This document shows, piece after piece, positions 23,301 to 36,200 of a stretch of DNA of 64,000 nucleotides. The translations under genes and the position numbers were made by a program. Every line of letters starts with the position of its first letter. The first letter of the stretch is position 1. The DNA lies in assembly GCF_963455315.2 (NCBI RefSeq), contig NC_083316.1:155364482-155428481 (forward strand). Direction: 5' to 3'. Origin of the DNA: Globicephala melas. Lineage: Eukaryota > Chordata > Mammalia > Artiodactyla > Delphinidae. A model generated the notes under the pieces. The model searched no databases. It was not told the DNA's origin and saw only the letters and a list, made by a program, of their open reading frames with translations.

Positions 23301-26300
23301 CATCCCGCCAGGCACCGAAATTGCCCTCGGCGGTCCTCAGTGGTTTCCAGAGTTCCGTCTCGGAGCGAGCAAAGCAGGGTAGACAAGGAGAGGGTAGTGT
23401 GTCTTCTCATGGAGTTTGCAAATTCAGGGAGGCTTTCCTTCGCTTTGAAGTTGTATCCCGTGTGTCTGTGTTTTAGAATTGCTTTTGGTAGTTACTGTTT
23501 TACTTAGACAAATTAAAAGCTGGTTCCCCTGTGTCAGTCCTCAAAATGTAGGAGGAAATTCTCCTGGCACGGGAAGCTCCAAACAGCTTGTAAAACCCCT
23601 GCAGCTTGAGGACTTCGTGCTGGATGCCATTGTGGACCCTGCAGGATGCGTGGGGGCAGAGAGGGGAGCAGCCTGACACCCCTCTCCAAGGTGGGCCACA
23701 CAGCAGAGCCGAAAACCCTGCGAGATCAGGGTTTTGAAAGACCTTAGGTTGCCCCTGGTATGGCAGAGTCGCAGAAGTCCCGATTAGCTCACCCGGCCTG
23801 TAGACATATGTAGTCTACCCCGAGCTCAAGAGGAGCAGCACAGATAACAGTTGGGAAACCCTCCCGGTGGTCCAGCTTTGGTGCTATGTTTGGTTCCCAA
23901 ATATTGCCAACGCAGGGGCGTCCTAGGTGGGCAGAGCTGACTGCTCCAAGGACTCCCAGCCAGGAGGGCCCCTGGGACTGCTACAGGTTCCTGGCCAGCC
24001 CCACAGCCCAGCGCTGCTGGACATTGCAGATATGGGTACTCCACGCAGGAGCAGGTTGTTGGTGGCAGGCCTTCCTGACTCGTGGGCATGGTAGCTGGGG
24101 TTCAGCTTCCCTCAGGACAAGACACCTCAAGTCTAGGTTGCTGGAGCTGCCCATCTGCTGATTTTAGACATTGTTTTGGGAGCAGTGAGAGGGAGTGAGT
24201 CTCCACCCAGATGTTGGTTTGAGGAGGAGCAGTGAGGGGTGCCACCTCACATGTTATCAATGTCTTTTGATAGGGGGTGGAGGAGGTGGAAGCTCAGGTG
24301 ATGATTGGCCAGTGTGGGATGAGGCCCACGGGGACAGGAGGAGGGAGGCCAAGATGTGCTTCTCATGGTCAGCCTTGCACGAGTCCCCTGTGAGTGCCCC
24401 TTGGCAGCATGCCTGGCCAAATGTGGACTTTTCTGGACTTTTCTGTCACTCTTTCACTTCCCAGACCATGACTTGTGAGGGACCCAGGAAAACCTTCACC
24501 TTCGCCACCAGGACGGATGTGGGGTGGGTGTGGCTTCCTGTCTTATCATTGACAAGCTGAATTTCCTGCCACGTGAGCCCCCACCCTGCCCTTTTCTTGT
24601 AAGAATTCCACACACTTGCCTGCACACACCAGGCCAGCTTGTGATCTGGGTTGGTGCCACACCAGTGATAGGTGTAGTTTGCTTGGGCTTTCCTTTAGAC
24701 TCTGAGAACACGTTGATCCAGCCCTTGACCTTTGTCTGGAACTGGTAAGATCAGCAGTTTATTTGAGGAGCACATTCTGCAAGTTCTGAAGTTGTACATT
24801 TTTCTTCAGCCACACCCAAACTTTTTTTTTTAAACACTTGAACTGTTGATCTCCATCGTTTGCGTCACATTTAGCATAGCCCAAGAAACACGTTCAGAGG
24901 ATTTGAGGAAGAGCAAGAAGGAAGGTATTATGATGTGGTTGGGGGTGGAAGGAAGTGACCCCAGTTCTCAAGGAGAAAAGGGGAAGCACAGAGGGTGAGC
25001 TGTTGGGGCACTGGTATGGAGGCAGGTGCTCTTCAGTCGGGCTCTGACCCCTGGCTGAACCTGTGTACCAGGCCTCTGTTCCCCCTGGGTCCGTGTCTGA
25101 TCCTGTGCGTGCTGGGCCTTGATTTCCCCTGGTCCCTGGCTGAGCCTGCATGTTCCAGGCCTTGGTTTTCCCTGGTCCCTGGCTGACCCTGGGTGTGCTT
25201 GACCTTTGTTCCCCTCTCTGTGAGAGTGAACGCTGCCCCAACCAGAAGGGCTTGGGCTTTTTCTTGCTCCACGATTTGTATGTCCTGGACCCCTTTCCCT
25301 TTCATGCTCCCTCTGCCTTCCCTTAGGGCTAGAACTGAGGATCTCATGTGGGACTGAATCCTGGTTCTTCTCCTTGATGGAAAGAGATCCAGATGCAGCT
25401 GTGTAGTGCCATGACAGGCCTGAGTCCTCCATAGTGTGGCTTCTTGCCAACACTTTTGAAGGACAGGCTTCCTCTCAGGGAAGGCATGGGCTCACCCCAC
25501 TGCCGGGAGAGGAGGTGAGAAGAAAATCGCTGGCTGCGTTGTGGCTCTCCCACTTCAAGTCAGGTTCTTGAAGGTTAAGTGGTTTCTTAAGGTCATTGGG
25601 CCAGGACATGTCCCACACACGGAGCACCTGAGGCCAAGGCCAGTGTAGTCCTCCTGTCCCACACAGCCTTTTTGGGGGATAGGGCATGACCAGCTATCCT
25701 AACCCAGATCAACTCATGTCTTGTGGCTTGTGTTTCGCAAGAGGGCTGATGGGGTTTGACTTTCTCTTCTGTGTATCCTCAGAGGGTTGCACCTTGTCTT
25801 AGTGTCTCATGGAGGAGTGGGGAGGGAAGTGGGGTGGTGGCCATGCCCAGCCCTTGGGACAGGGCGGGAAGGCAGGTGGAAGCAAGAAGGAGAGCAGGAA
25901 ATGCTTCTCGAGGCAAGCCTTCCAGGGCTGCCTGAGGAGCTCCTCGTGAGGGGTTCCAGCAGAGAGCATTCCAGAATGCACAGGCTTGCACCAGCGACTC
26001 CTACAGAAATTGCATCCCTGATCCTTATTGCTGTCCTTGTGAAATTTCCAGTTTCTTTCCAGGAAGCTGGGGTTCAGAATGGTGGAATAGTCAAGGAGTA
26101 GAGGATACAGAGCATTCCTAACTGCCAATCAGTTCTACCAGCTGCTGGGGCCAAAATCAGGCTCAGGGGTATCTGGCACATTTGATCACTGGGACTGAGA
26201 GGCCCTGAGGTCTGTCCCACACTGAGTGTGCTCCTGTCAAAGGTGGCTTTAGTGAGCACTCTATCACCATGATCACTGGGTGGAGCCCAGTACCCAGCGA

Positions 26301-29300
26301 CTCCCCAAGTGCCTTCTGCAGGGCTAGTCCACTCCAATGTGGTCACTGTGGCTCGGGCCCTTGTGCTAAGAGGAGGTGACCTCAGGGAGGAGCCCCACGA
26401 GAGGAAGGGCTCTGGATCCCACCCACCTCAAGGCAGTGGTGCTAGGTGGGTGCCCCCTCCCCTTGTCATCAGTAGTGTAACCTTTGAAGGAGGGCACGAT
26501 GGATGGCCAGCACTGGGAAGGCCTGGGGCCTGGACTTGAGGGGCAGGTTGGGGCTCAGGAGGATACCCTGTGAGGAGTGGGCTGGCAGGGTAGGGTGATG
26601 ATTTGGACCCAGGCAGGGAGTGAACTTTGCAGCCATCAGCCAATCCCCATGCGTGCATACATACCTGCTGCTTACTGCCAGTGGTTGTCGGGCTGGGGAT
26701 GGGATGTCTCAGTGGGATGCAGGTGCCGTGCCCATGCCCCCAGGGTTCACAACATGGGGTAGAAAGCCAGATAGAAGCCAGGTAAGATGATGAGTAAGAC
26801 TTGTGCACAGCATGCTCCTTGAGGGTTTCAGGCGCTGGGACTTCCACGTGTAGTGTTTGGTCCTGATTGAAGACATGTCTTCCCTATGCAGGTTTGCAGT
26901 GTCCAGATGTTAGAGCTTATGACCACAACATCTGGCCATGATTGCAGGCATGGGGAACAGGGCAGGAACTGCCAGGGAAACATGTTAGGGGCCTGTGTGC
27001 TGGCCTGGAGGCACAGGGCAGGTCAAGACCATGTAGCCTCTGGGTGTTGCTGGCAGGTTTACAGTTGAGGGCTGTGGGACGTGAGGGCGGGGCACCTGTT
27101 CAAGTTGGCAAAGGAGCATAGTGTTCCTGAGGGGCTTCTTCATAGATAAGCAGGATGGGTCCTCCCCTCCCTGGAGGTGGATACCCCAAGTTGGATCCAG
27201 AAGGCACCAGCTGCATCCACTGAGTTGAGGATTTGTTGCTGTGAGCAAGGCCCAGGTAGGCTTTCTGGTCCATCTCTTGTGAGCATTGCCATGTGTCCAC
27301 TTGATGTTGCCCCCGCCCTGGAGAAACTCACATTCCTGTGGCGCCTACATGCTGCCGGGTCCTGGGAAGACCTACACTGCTGAACAACCACAGCCCTCCT
27401 GCTTGCAAGGTGGGGAGGCAGTGTGTGTGCGGCGGTGACTCGGCCCAGTCCAGAGGCCAGGCAGTGTGGTGGCAGACCCCAGCCTCCATTGCCTTTCTCT
27501 TGCCAGGGCTCCTCTAGGAGCAGCAACCTTACTCAGGGGCTGACTGGCCCCCAATATCTCCTCTGTCCTCCTATGCCCCTCCACCCCGACGTAGCTCTCT
27601 CCACAACCGTGGTCACTCACTGTCAAGTCAGGACAGACCCAGGGGGGTGGGCTGGGTTGCCCACAGGACATTCATTCTACAAAGGAAGGAACTTTGTGAA
27701 GGCCAACAGTGAGCCAGAGATGAGACCTTCCCATGCACCAGTCCTTAGGGTAGGGCGGGGGCTGCGGTCTATTGGGCAGCAACAGCAGTGGGCTTAGAGT
27801 CGGACACACACACATGTGGGCATTTGTATGGTGGCACTGTGTCTGGGTGGGAAAGTCAAGACACCAGAAAGGAATTGGGAGTCCAGTGGGACCGTTGCTA
27901 GATAAAAACGGTGTACTGTTGTCATAGGAAACTTGGAAGAGACAAGGGAACTAAGAACGGGTCACTTAGAAGTGACAGGTAATTGATGAGCTCCTCTGGG
28001 TCCATTTCTTCTATCTCTCTTCAGCAGGGGAACGTACCTGTTTCCCGACTCCTTCTCCGGGGTGTTTGCATATGGCATGATGGTCCCAGAATAGCTAGCT
28101 ATGCTTTAGCCAGATTACCCAGGTTGGCCTCATTGCGGATTAGGGAAGCAGTGACCACCTGGGGCCCGGCTGGAGAGCTGCCCTGGGCTAGATGACTGGG
28201 TGTCCCCAAGCAGAGTGGCCTGTCCCTCCTGGGCCTCATCGCTGGTCTGCTGGCCACTGACTGCTCCTCCACACCTTACCAGGCACCCCACAGACAGAGC
28301 CCTGCTGGTGTAGGCCAGCTCACCACACGCCCTCCCAGGGTCTCCCTCCAGAGCAACACATAGCCTCCCAGCCCCCTAGCTCAGTGCCTGCCTCAATTCC
28401 TGTCTTCTGAGGCTCCAGATGCACCTGACCTTCCTCAGCCCGTCTTGTTCATGTGGCTGGGTGGGCAAGTGCGCATCTCTAGGGTGAGGAGCAGCCTTTG
28501 CCCTCTGCTGAGCAGGTGGTGCTGGCTGCCCTGGGAGGGATTTAGTGCTTAGAGGGTGGGGAGCAGGCAAGGATTACCACTCTCCTCTCAGCTCATCCCG
28601 AGCAGCCCCAAGGTGAGCACGGAGGCTGCACCCCACGCAGAAGGTAGGTCCTGTATGAGGGGTGCTGGGGTGATCCGATGGGCACAGAGCAGGCTAAGCT
28701 GATGCTTCCAGAGCTCCCCCACTATTCCTGCCCTCGGCGTGTTCACCTGTGGCAGGTGTCTGAGCCCTGTGCTATGAGCTGGGAGGGTGGCACCCATTGC
28801 TCTCCTGCTGGCTTCATGAGACCCAAGGATCAGAGAAGGGGAGTCAGGAAGCTGTGGTCGTTTGTGGTCAGCCCCTTGCTTTTCAGTGGAAGTTCCCAGA
28901 AGAGAGCTTGGGTTCCGCTGACCTTGACCAAGGGCACCTCTGGGGTGTGGTGCCAGGAGACACAGGAATTGGGACCCGGACATGCCCCTCCCAGGAGCTC
29001 CTTGACGGTGGGATAGGAGTGGACAGCTGGGGAGGCCACACATTTGTGGTCAGTGCATGTATTACCAGGTAGCACGCCCAAAGGGAGGCATAGCCAGGGT
29101 TTGAGCATGGCTCTGAGTGACTGCCCACAGCTCTGCCCAGTTTCTGGGGTGAATTCACTTGGGGCAGAGGTGGGGGCACTGCAGCCACCTCGCCCACTTC
29201 CATAGGGAGCAAGGTCCTGCTGATATTTGTCTCCCCCGTCCCCCGCTACAGGGATGTCAGGACCAAGGCCCGTTGTCCTGAGCGGACCCTCAGGGGCTGG

Positions 29301-31845
29301 GAAGAGCACCCTACTGAAGAGACTCCTGCAGGAACACAGCAGCATCTTCGGCTTCAGCGTGTCCCGTGAGGCCCCAGGGGAGGTGGGGGAGGGTCTCAAG
29401 GAAGCTGGGGGCGGGGACCCCTGCTGACATGCTCTGAAGCCCCCCACACTCCCACACGGTGGGGCGGAAGCCCCCACACTGCTGACCCTAACCTGGAGCC
29501 TCCTCTCCCATACCCCCAGATGGGCTGAGCCAGGCCCTGTGGGCAAGGCCCTGGGGATGGGATGCCTGGGGCTCCAGGTGTTGTCCCAAGTCAGTCACTG
29601 GTACTTGTTCCTAGACACCACAAGGGACCCGAGGCCAGGAGAGGAGAACGGCAAAGGTGAGCTTGGCCAGCCTCAGTGCTCCAGCACAGGAATGGAGCAG
29701 CCCTCCCTTTGTCAGAGTGATGCATGAGGCCTCAGTCTCCCTCCCCATCAGCTCCTCCTCCTTTGCAGATTACTACTTTGTGACCAGGGAGGTGATGCAG
29801 CGGGACATTGCCGCTGGAGACTTCATCGAGCATGCCGAGTTCTCAGGGAACTTGTATGGGACCAGGTGAGCCATGCTTGGGGCCCTCCCTTCCTCCAGTT
29901 CTCTCAGGAACCTAGAGTGGGCAGCCCAGGCAGGGGTATCTCTCTGTGGGCACTGAGCAGCGGGTGTCCCCTTGACTGGGCCCCAGGTGGGGGGTTTCTT
30001 TCTATGGGCTGTCTGGGCAGTTGGGGCAAGGGACCCAGCCCCCCAAGGGTCAGGATGGAGCCACAGTCAGGGCTCTCTGGGCCACTCCCTCCTGGCCCAG
30101 CCCCACTTGTGTCTACCTGGCCAGGCTGCTGTGAGAACAGTGGGCCACACGAGGGCCTGGTATGCAATGAGGACTTGGAGGACCTGGGTCTCATAGGTCG
30201 GCAGGTTGCACTTTTCCCCACCACCACCTCCAGCCCCTGGGGTAGCCTGTGAGGGTCCCTGGCACAACAGCAGCTGCCCCTTCCAACAACCCACCAGAGC
30301 GGGGTCTTTGCTGGCTCCTCGCACCTGGCTTGCAAGGCCTGGAAGCAGTGCCTTGACACAGGCAGGCGTGCCTCTGTGCATAGCCTGTCCCTCAGCCACC
30401 TAGCTGGGTGAGGCAGGGACCACACAGGACCCAGCATACTCTGCCCCAGGTGCAGATGGGAAGAGTGGTGGGCTGCCAAGTGGGGTCATTTGGCCACTGT
30501 TGGGACACTCAATGCCTGCTGAGGGGCAGTGCCCCCAGTGGATGAGGAGCACGTGGCACGTGGTGACCCTAGGGTGAGAGGCCAAGGCCTACAAAGGGTG
30601 GCCGGGGATGAGGAAGCCCAAGGGCGTGCCGTGTAGTTCTGTGGGGGCCATAGCCAGGGCATCCGTCTCCAAGCAGGGCCCCAGCATGCAGGATATGGGA
30701 GGGTGGTCGCCATCGCTAGCCTGAGGGCACGATCCAGGGGGTGATGCCAGAAACTTCTGGAGGCATGATTGGCGGGTGGGACTGATTGGGGTGATGGAGT
30801 GGTGTGGGGCCTGGGAGCAGGTGCCAGGAGAAGGAGAGGCCCTGGGCCAGGGTCTGAAGGCGTCCCTCCCTACTGCCACACCAGACCAGCAGAGGGCCCC
30901 CTTGTGCAAGGGTTGCTCAGGGAGTACTTCCAGAAAGAGGGAACAGATGCCACAGTTAGGGTGGGCCCCTGTGGGCACCCCCAGAGAGGCCCAGAGCAAG
31001 GGATGGGCAGTAGATGGTCCCACTGAGGCTCTTCGAGGCCGTGGGGTCTGCTAGGGCCTCAGGAGCCCACAGCTGAGCAACCCCCTCCTATCATCCCCCA
31101 GCAAAGCAGCTGTGCGGGCCGTGCAGGCCATGAACCGCATCTGCGTGCTGGATGTGGACCTGCAGGGCGTGCGCAACATCAAGAAGACCGACCTGCAGCC
31201 CGTCTACATCTTTGTGCAGCCACCCTCACTGGATGTCCTGGTGGGGGCTGAGGGAGGAGGGCGGGGGGGCAACCCTGGAGGCTCTGACCTTCTGACTTTC
31301 ATACTTCGTCTCAGGAGCAGCGGCTGCGGCAGCGGAACACAGAGACGGAGGAGAGCCTGGCTAAGCGTCTGGCTGCTGCCCGGGCTGACATGGAGAGCAG
31401 TGAGTGTGGGCACCTATCCCTCCGTGTCCCTGGACCCTCTCCAACCCCCACAGTAGAACAGTCCCACCCAGCAAGGGGCAGAGGAGGGCTGGAGCCATCA
31501 CCCAGCACTGTGGTCCACGTGAAGGGTCCCCGGACCCCCTCCTCTGTCACCAGAGCCTCCACTGACCCTGCCCCCACCCTCAGGCGAGGAGCCCGGCCTG
31601 TTTGACCTGATCATCGTCAACGACAGTCTGGACAAGGCCTACTGGGCCCTGAAGGAGGCGCTCTCCGAGGTGGGCTGGGGGTGGAGGTGGGGCCTCAGAC
31701 CTCTGTCTGGCAAACGGGGAAAATAGGCTGGGACAGGTGATATGGCGGCCCCAGGCCCTGGGCGAGACCCTCTTCCTTTTCCCAGCCTCTCTTCCTTTCT
31801 CCCCGGCAGGAAATAAAGAAGGCTCAAGCAACTGGTCACTCCTGA
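23014..31845 (+). CDS. GUK1: Guanylate kinase 1, long (mitochondrial-leader) and short forms
   Basis: GUK1 phosphorylates GMP and dGMP with ATP and is the essential entry to GTP/dGTP and thiopurine activation. Coding exons are 23014-23074, 29252-29365, 29615-29656, 29769-29865, 31102-31240, 31315-31399, 31584-31669 and 31810-31845. They total 660 nt, or 219 residues. Starting at the internal ATG at 29254 gives the classic 198-residue cytosolic enzyme (197 in human). The P-loop GPSGAGKST follows [10 protein letters not shown]. The GMP-binding/family signature region [19 protein letters not shown] is intact (human has N for the first D), and GNLYGT, the [12 protein letters not shown] strand and [17 protein letters not shown] lid follow. 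The 20 residues from exon 1, [20 protein letters not shown], are basic and alanine-rich without acids until the end, as in mitochondrial leaders. The C-terminus QATGHS is one residue longer than human. Confidence 0.96.
25045..25214 (+). repeat. Minisatellite, about 43-bp unit x 4
   Basis: Four consecutive imperfect units of 41-44 bp can be aligned, each of the pattern TGGTCCCTGGCTGANCCTG, then a variable middle, then GGCCTTGNTTTCCCC. The last two units are the closest to each other. It lies inside GUK1 intron 1. Confidence 0.85.
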
Positions 31846-32097
31846 GCAGGTCCACCGGCTATAACTCCTCAGGTGGGGCCTAGGGCCTGGCACCCACCCG
31901 CAGCGGGCCAGGATCTCCGGCGGTGGCTCTGCTCACCTCAGCTAGCACCCAGGGTTTGGGGTGCTGCCTATCTTCCCTCACTCCCCCACCGTGACTGGAG
32001 GAGTTTGCTCTCACCCCCTCTCCCCATGTCCATTTCTAGGCTTCCTCCCCACCCTGCCCTATCAACCCCCCTCCCATGGAAGCTGGGCCAACATCCA

Positions 32098-32103
32098 AAT
32101 AAA
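32098..32103 (+). terminator. GUK1: GUK1 poly(A) signal AATAAA
   Basis: A canonical AATAAA follows the GUK1 stop by about 250 bases, within a pyrimidine-rich 3'UTR. Confidence 0.88.
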
Positions 32104-32989
32104 AAACTGCTGGGTTAGAGTGTCCTTGAGCCCTTGGATCATGGCCCTGGGTGGGTGGGGCCACGGTATACCACTCCGGACCCACCCCCCACCCCACCCT
32201 GCTCTTGGCAACCACGCCCTAACTGGCCAGCCCCTGGAGGTCCTTGGGCAGCAGCATCCATCTGACATCTGCTGCTCTGGGCTGCCGGCCCCTAGAGAGG
32301 GCTGCCCCTGAGCCGCTGCACGCTACTTGCCCAGGGCTCCCACCAGGTGGGTGCGGGGCCTCATCCCCCACTGTCTCTTTGAGTTGCCATTGAGGCCGGG
32401 GTCAGAAGGTCCTGGGGGCTCATCCTGCATGAACCACTCCTCCTGGTCCCTGAGCTGGGCTGATGGTGGCAGAGGGACAGACATTGCATACCTGAGGAGG
32501 GACTGAGACTACAGAGGATGGACCTCTGCATCTGGGGGCCTTGTGCATGGCCCACTGGGGCTCTGGCCGGCCGTAATGTTCCTGGAGAGGCCTGCCCAGG
32601 GAAGACACCTGGGGGCCTCTGTTAGGGTTCCAGGCTCTGTGGAGTCTCAGAAGATACCTCCAAAAGCTGCCCATCTCAAGTTGGGGCAGCTGAGTTGTAC
32701 TAGGCACAGGAGGCACTCGCCTGAGCCCTGGTCCATGCCCAGGCCATGCTCCTATGGTGGAACCCAGACAGATGGTGGATGCAGACCTGGAGGAGGCAGG
32801 GAACCCAGACAAATAGAAAGGCTGGGCTCCATCCAAAAGTCCAGATGAACAGCGGAGGGCAGGCGGGAGCTGGGCCTGGACACTGGACGGTGGGCAGAGG
32901 GGCGCTGGGCAGCCCCTAGGCCTGGGGGCAAGTGAAATGGGACTGGGCTGCCTCCTGACCTACTGTACAGCCTGGGAGAGACTGGTTCC

Positions 32990-33221
32990 CTCTCTGGGAC
33001 CCATCCAGCCCCAGGGACAATCAGGGATTCAGACCCCGAGCCTCAGGGGGAACAATGGAGCCCTTGAAGGCCCTCCCCCCACATTGTGCTTGGTGGTGAG
33101 AGGTGGCCCTGGGTCGGGTCGGGCCCTGGACTTAGCCGGGTGCACACCCTCAGGAGGGCTGGTGTCCAGCCGGCCAGCAGGTGGAAGGGCTCAGAAGGAC
33201 TTGTTTCCTGGCCTGGAAAAG
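32990..33221 (+). promoter_or_regulatory. GJC2: Candidate GJC2 promoter and non-coding first exon with SOX-site cluster
   Basis: About 0.9 kb after the GUK1 poly(A) site, three SOX-type cores lie within 72 bases: GACAATC (33016-33022), a consensus AACAATGG (33051-33058) and CATTGT (33082-33087). Good donors follow at 33180/33181 (AG|GTGGAA) and 33221/33222 (AAAAG|GTAGGG). From memory, human GJC2 has its first exon in this position relative to GUK1, and SOX10 activates the gene through a site near c.-167. Counting back from the ATG through a 33180 donor and the 40354 acceptor puts AACAATGG at about -173. The assignment is inference. Confidence 0.5.
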
Positions 33222-36200
33222 GTAGGGTACCACCAGGGGACCACGTTTGGGGTGCCCTTTGGGGCTGAGCAGCACCCTGTTTACTCTGGGCCCAGGGTCT
33301 CAGGGGCCTGGACTCAACTCTCTTGGAACAGCCAACCCCAGGAGATAACGGGTGCTGAGCCTGGTCGGGTGGCCCTCCATTCTGGGGGTCTGTCCATCTC
33401 AGGCCCACTGCCCTCACAGGGCCATCAGTCTGGGTGGTGATTCAGCTGCAGTAAGACTCAAGGGTAGGAGGAGGTAGAGGCAGAAGTCTGCCCCTCCCCC
33501 TCCCCCAGAAGCTGCTCAGGCCAGCTGATGAGCAAGGGGGGAAGGGGGTGGGCCTCAGAGCAGCTGGGACCCCTCAGGCCATGTGGGACTGGCCAGCCCC
33601 TGCCAGCTAGGCAGCTGCAGTGTATCCAGAGGCTGATGCCTTGAGCTATTCAGCCCTGGGGGGAGGTTGGGGAGCCCCAACTCTTCCACATGGGCAGACA
33701 AGCTGTAGTTGGTACACCTGCCTGCTGTCCACACTGCTCTTGGTTTAGCCTTTATGTGGCCACGGGCACCTCCTAAACCCTTGTGGCCACCTGCTAGGTC
33801 TTGCGTCCTCAGATCTGGGTCCTGGAGGTTAGCAGAGCAGAACAGACTCCTGTTCTCCAGGAGCAGCACCCATTGCGCCACAGATGTGAGTTGTCTGGAT
33901 GTGGATTGCGTGCAGGGTGGCTGGACATGAGTGGGGAGCGGGACTGGGCTGGGGTCCCGACAAGGGGCAGCACGGCTGACGGGCGGCAGCTGGTCCTGTG
34001 GTATGCCCGGCTGTTGGAGGAGCAGGTGGACACAACAGGTGTTCAGGGCAGGAAGGGGGTATGCAGGGCAGAGAGAGTAGCACTGCCACACACTGAGGGG
34101 GCAGAGCCTGCAGTGGCTTTAACGCGGTGTTTTGGGCTGCATCAGGGTGGAGGGTTGAAGGAGGGGTTGAAAATGTGGGCACCCCATGGAGTCCGAGGGG
34201 CACAGTGTCCTGCCCTTGGCCAGCAATGCCTGGGGAGGTCCTTGAGGGGGCACCGAGCTTGGGCAGGGGTCCTGGTTCAGCCTCACACCCTTGCTCCTCC
34301 TGACACCTCCCGCTGCCAAAGCCCAGGGTTCTACGGCCCAGGCCACCCTGTAGCAGCAGTTCCTGGCCTGGCTGCAGGAGCGGTACAGGCTGCGCCACCA
34401 TGACTCACTCCCTAGGCCTGTCCCCACCGCACCCTCCACTCCTGCAGGAGGCCCCTCACTTCCCAGGTTCCAGGCTGGAGCAGAGAAGAGAGGGGGCCCC
34501 CTCGTTCCTCCACAGACCCAGAGTGCCATGTCCTAAGGTCACCATGGGACGTGGTTACCAGCCCAGCCACCTGCACCTCCAGAGGCCCTGGGAGGGAGGA
34601 GGGCCCTCCCACCTCAGGTTTACACCAACCCTCCCCAGAGCTTCCAGGCAGGGCTCCATTGCCTCAGACGTTGAATCATCCCACTGGCATTTGCTGAGCG
34701 TTTGTGTGATTGGGGGCACTGAGCATGCAGTAGGGACACCTCACTCTTCTGGCTGTGGAGGGAGCTTCCCACAGGAAGGCCATTGGAGCAGTACAAGGCA
34801 GAAGGCAGTGCGTGTGTGTGCCTGAGCGTGAGGATGAAGTGTGTGGGCGTGCAAATGCGTGTATAAGTGTGGGTATGCAGTTGTTAGAGGGAGGGAGTCC
34901 AGACATGGTCAGCTCTGAGGTGGGCAGGAGCAGGTCAGGAAGTTCCTGAGGACCTCTGAGGATATGGGTTTTGTGCTGAGAGCCCCAGGCTCCCTGGGAC
35001 CCAACCCAGTGGGGCCTGTGTCCCCACCTTGGGGTGCCTGCAGGAGGGGAGATGGGGGTAGGGGACTGGGAAGGGAACCTGGTCACTAGCTGGTGTCTAC
35101 ACTGTGGGAGGCTGTGGTGTGCACTGGAGTTGCTGGGGGTGGATGGATGTGGCAGAGGGTCCCCAGGCCTGGGGTCTGGGTTTTGGGCACCTGGGTTGGG
35201 GGCGGGTGCACACCTCTCAGTGGCCAGGGGGTTCAGGCAGGACACAACTGGGGCATCTGGGACAGGGGCACAGGGAGGGAGGGACATGGAAGACAACCCA
35301 CAGAACCACTACCAAACTGACAAGGGGGAGACCTCGTGGGCATCCTAAGGCCAGGCTGTGAGGGAGGCCACCATTGGGAGGCCTGGGGACTAGTGGAGGT
35401 GGAGAGAAATCAGATTTCTTCAGGCATACAGCACTGGGGACTGAGCAAGGCAAGTGCTGCAGCCCCACTCTCTGAGTAAGAACTCTCCCCCACAGGGCAC
35501 TTCAGTGGGTGGGTAGGCAAGCAGCAGGAGGGAGACCTTAGCCTGGGAGGTGGGTGGAGTGCAGGAGCAGCCCCTGGTCCCTGATGTAAGGCCTCAAGTC
35601 TCCCAGGGCTGAGTCCGCCTTGGGCTACTTGTAGGTACTCATGTAGAGGAGGGACCACCCAGTGCCAGGTACGTGCAGGAATCTGAGTCCTCAAGAAGGG
35701 AAAGAGGTTATCTGAGATGCCCAGATTCCCAGGGAAGGGTTCCACCAGTCCTCTTAGTGAGCTGAGCACTCCACTCTGGGGGGGTGGGGGTGGGGCAGCC
35801 AGGCAGCCCCACCTCAGCCAGAGGAAGTCCACCCACCATGAGAGGGGGCACATGGGAGGAAGCTGGGCCAGGGATGGAAAGGAAATGGCTGGGCAGGCCC
35901 TGACCTCACTACTACAGGAGGAGGCACTGGGCATCTCTGGTTCTCAGCCTCTGACCACTCCCCCCACCACCAGCCCAGGACCTTTGTTCAGACCCAGGGG
36001 TGAAAGGGGCTTGAAGCGGGGAGAGCCCAGCTGCCCACCCCTGCAGGAGCCACTCCATTGGTGCCAGAACCAGGTGTGCAGGGCCCAGCTCACCCCAGCA
36101 CAAGTCATCCTGATGCCCACTGGAGCCCATGGTGCCTGCCTATCACTCTCCTCCCAATAGGGTGCCTCCTTGGGCAACTTGGTGAAGATGACCCCAGCCC

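Noticed and set aside
28830..29546. 238-codon minus-strand frame opposite GUK1 exon 2
   Set aside because: Antisense shadow of the certain GUK1 exon and adjacent GC-rich intron.
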